Position numbers and translations under genes: made by a program | Shown: positions 12,826 to 14,088 of the stretch, piece by piece | How positions within the stretch are numbered: the stretch's first letter is position 1 | Layout of the letters: every line of letters starts with the position of its first letter | Assembly: GCA_043777595.1 (NCBI GenBank) | Contig: JAYWHT010000046.1 | Coordinates: 1-14,088, forward strand | From: JAYVJH01 sp043777595 | GTDB lineage: Bacteria > Bacteroidota > Bacteroidia > Cytophagales > Spirosomataceae | Direction of reading: 5' to 3' | DNA: 14,088 nucleotides | The notes under the pieces: generated by a model | The model's input: only the letters and a program-made list of their open reading frames with translations | The model's database searches: none | What the model was told of the DNA's origin: nothing

Positions 12826-13971
12826 ATGGCGCAAATATCCTCAAAACTACTAAATGTAGGCACAACAATTTTTACGGTCATGTCGGCATTGGCACAACAA
12901 CACAAGGCTATAAATTTGTCGCAAGGATTCCCAGACTTTGATATGTCGCCCGAGTTGATGGCACTTACAGCGCAAGCCATGCAAAACGGATTTAATCAAT
13001 ATGCACCGATGGCAGGCTGGCTGCCTCTGCGTGAGGCCATTGCCCAAAAAGTAGAAAAACTCTATGGTACAGTCGTTAGTCCAGATACTGACATAACCAT
13101 CACACCAGGTGGTACAACTGCCATTTATACGGCTTTTACTACCTTGATTAACCCAGGCGATGAGGTCATTGTTTTTGAACCTGCCTACGATAGTTATATT
13201 CCCAATATTGAACTCAATGGCGGAGTAGCCGTCAGAATACCGCTCGACTTTCCAAGCTATCAAATCAACTGGGCTAGTGTCCGAGAGCGCATCAGTCCAC
13301 GTACCCGTTTGATTGTCGTAAACACACCTCACAACCCATCTGGTAGTGTTTTGAGCGATGACGATATTGTAGAATTACAAAAATTAGTAGTAGAATTTGA
13401 CTTATACATTTTGTCAGACGAAGTCTATGAGCATTTGATTTTTGACGGTGAACCGCATCGCAGTATTTTGCGTTATCCAGACTTGCGTGAGCGGGCTTTT
13501 GTGTGCTTTTCGTTTGGCAAAGCCTACCACTGCACGGGCTGGAAAATGGGTTATTGTATTGCGCCACCAACGATGATGGCCGAGTTTAGAAAGATATACC
13601 AGTTTAGCAATTTTTGTTGTTTTGCACCTGCACAAGTAGCATTGGCCGAATACCTCAAAAACGAATCGGCCTATTTATCAACTCCTGCTTTGTACCAGTC
13701 CAAACGAGATTATTTTGCCAATCTGATGACGGCCACCAGATTTAGGCCATTGCCCAGCAAAGGAAGTTATTTTCAGTTATATCAGTTCAATCATTTTTCT
13801 GATGAGACCGACCGTGATTTGGCCATCAGGCTCACCAAAACCGTCGGTGTGGCTTGTGTGCCAGTATCGGCGTTTTATAAAGATGCAACAGACAAGGGAG
13901 TCGTTCGGTTTTGTTTTGCCAAAAAAGAAACCACCTTAGAGCAAGCCGTCGAAAGGCTTGTTTTGGTTTGA
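12826..13971 (+). CDS. Methionine/kynurenine-type aminotransferase (class I/II PLP enzyme)
   Basis: A 381-residue fold-type I aminotransferase. Its best match from memory is E. coli YbdL, which transaminates methionine and aromatic amino acids, and the related kynurenine aminotransferases. Visible landmarks: NLSQGFPDF (30-38), YAPMAGWLPLREAIA (59-73), TPGGTTAIYTAF, FEPAYDSYIP, VNTPHNPSG (165-173, the cofactor-binding asparagine), SDEVYEHL (D198 pairs with the pyridine nitrogen), SFGKAYHCTGWKMGY (K232 is the Schiff-base lysine), and VVRFCFAK (R361 binds the substrate carboxylate). All catalytic residues are in place and the length is normal. It is a monocistronic cytosolic enzyme as far as the window shows. 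Confidence 0.9.
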   Translation: MAQISSKLLNVGTTIFTVMSALAQQHKAINLSQGFPDFDMSPELMALTAQAMQNGFNQYAPMAGWLPLREAIAQKVEKLYGTVVSPDTDITITPGGTTAIYTAFTTLINPGDEVIVFEPAYDSYIPNIELNGGVAVRIPLDFPSYQINWASVRERISPRTRLIVVNTPHNPSGSVLSDDDIVELQKLVVEFDLYILSDEVYEHLIFDGEPHRSILRYPDLRERAFVCFSFGKAYHCTGWKMGYCIAPPTMMAEFRKIYQFSNFCCFAPAQVALAEYLKNESAYLSTPALYQSKRDYFANLMTATRFRPLPSKGSYFQLYQFNHFSDETDRDLAIRLTKTVGVACVPVSAFYKDATDKGVVRFCFAKKETTLEQAVERLVLV

Positions 13972-14031
13972 AATAAAAAAATTACTGACTATTATAGAGA
14001 ATGACAGAACAATTTAGAAATTCATATTAAA

Positions 14032-14051
14032 ATAGTGCAAATTTGCACTAT
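14032..14051. promoter_or_regulatory. 20-bp perfect palindrome over a start codon (probable operator)
   Basis: ATAGTGCAAATTTGCACTAT is fully self-complementary. Its last two bases are the A and T of the next gene's ATG. Such a site would let a dimeric repressor cover the translation start region, or form an mRNA hairpin hiding the start codon. Confidence 0.6.
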
Positions 14052-14088
14052 GAAAAAGCAAGTTTCCATTAGTGAACCAGAGCGTTTG
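14050..14088 (+). CDS. Start of an unidentified gene (partial)
   Basis: An ATG at 14050 opens 13 codons, MKKQVSISEPERL, which run off the window. That is too little to name the product. The palindrome over its start suggests tight control. The upstream spacer from the aminotransferase is 78 bases. Confidence 0.45.
   Translation, partial: MKKQVSISEPERL

Noticed and set aside
12850..13332. Minus-strand frame of 160 codons
   Set aside because: It is antisense to the aminotransferase, whose catalytic motifs are intact along the same stretch.

Overview
The window looks like chromosomal DNA of a Bacteroidota bacterium, probably of the order Cytophagales. Supporting signs are a C-terminal type IX secretion sorting domain, a promoter of the Bacteroidota form (TTG, about 20 bases, TAnnTTTG), few recognisable Shine-Dalgarno sequences, a low-to-moderate G+C content, and gene families typical of the group (DUF1800/DUF1501 pair; sigma, anti-sigma and DUF4097 operon).

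Region 1 (1-4040, + strand) is the most unusual. After the last 25 codons of a probable sensor kinase and an AT-rich gap comes a valyl-tRNA synthetase gene. It has lost its N-terminal third, including the HIGH-motif half of the catalytic site. Homology begins abruptly beside a 7-bp tandem repeat. The remaining reading frame is open but carries three GC-rich palindromic elements inserted in frame. Two of these are clear inverted copies of one sequence. Directly downstream lies a PIN-domain toxin and a small probable antitoxin, followed by a second, diverged copy of the last ~68 bases of valS. This looks like a toxin-antitoxin cassette that arrived with its own copy of the target gene's 3' end. 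Then follow a 50-residue membrane protein and a 187-residue protein whose layout recalls the psi (HolD) subunit of DNA polymerase III.

Region 2 (4156-6395, - strand) is a cell-envelope stress type operon: ECF sigma factor, membrane-anchored anti-sigma factor, and an exported DUF4097-like beta-rich protein. A 17-bp perfect hairpin overlaps the sigma stop codon. Region 3 (6460-9728, - strand) is a DUF1800-DUF1501 operon, the latter carrying a type IX sorting domain, flanked and separated by hairpin-rich spacers. Region 4 (9883-11786, + strand) is a short operon with a good Bacteroidota promoter: a 53-residue protein, a small helix-turn-helix-like protein, and a class I photolyase with a complete electron-transfer tryptophan triad. 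It converges on a TerC family membrane protein (- strand) across a 22-bp perfect inverted repeat. Region 5 is a methionine/kynurenine-type aminotransferase, then the start of a further gene whose start codon sits in a 20-bp perfect palindrome.

Most of the window is ordinary housekeeping and accessory sequence. The valS locus (truncation, in-frame palindromes, duplicated 3' end around a toxin-antitoxin pair) is the part that deserves scrutiny, with assembly error as the main competing explanation for the truncation.
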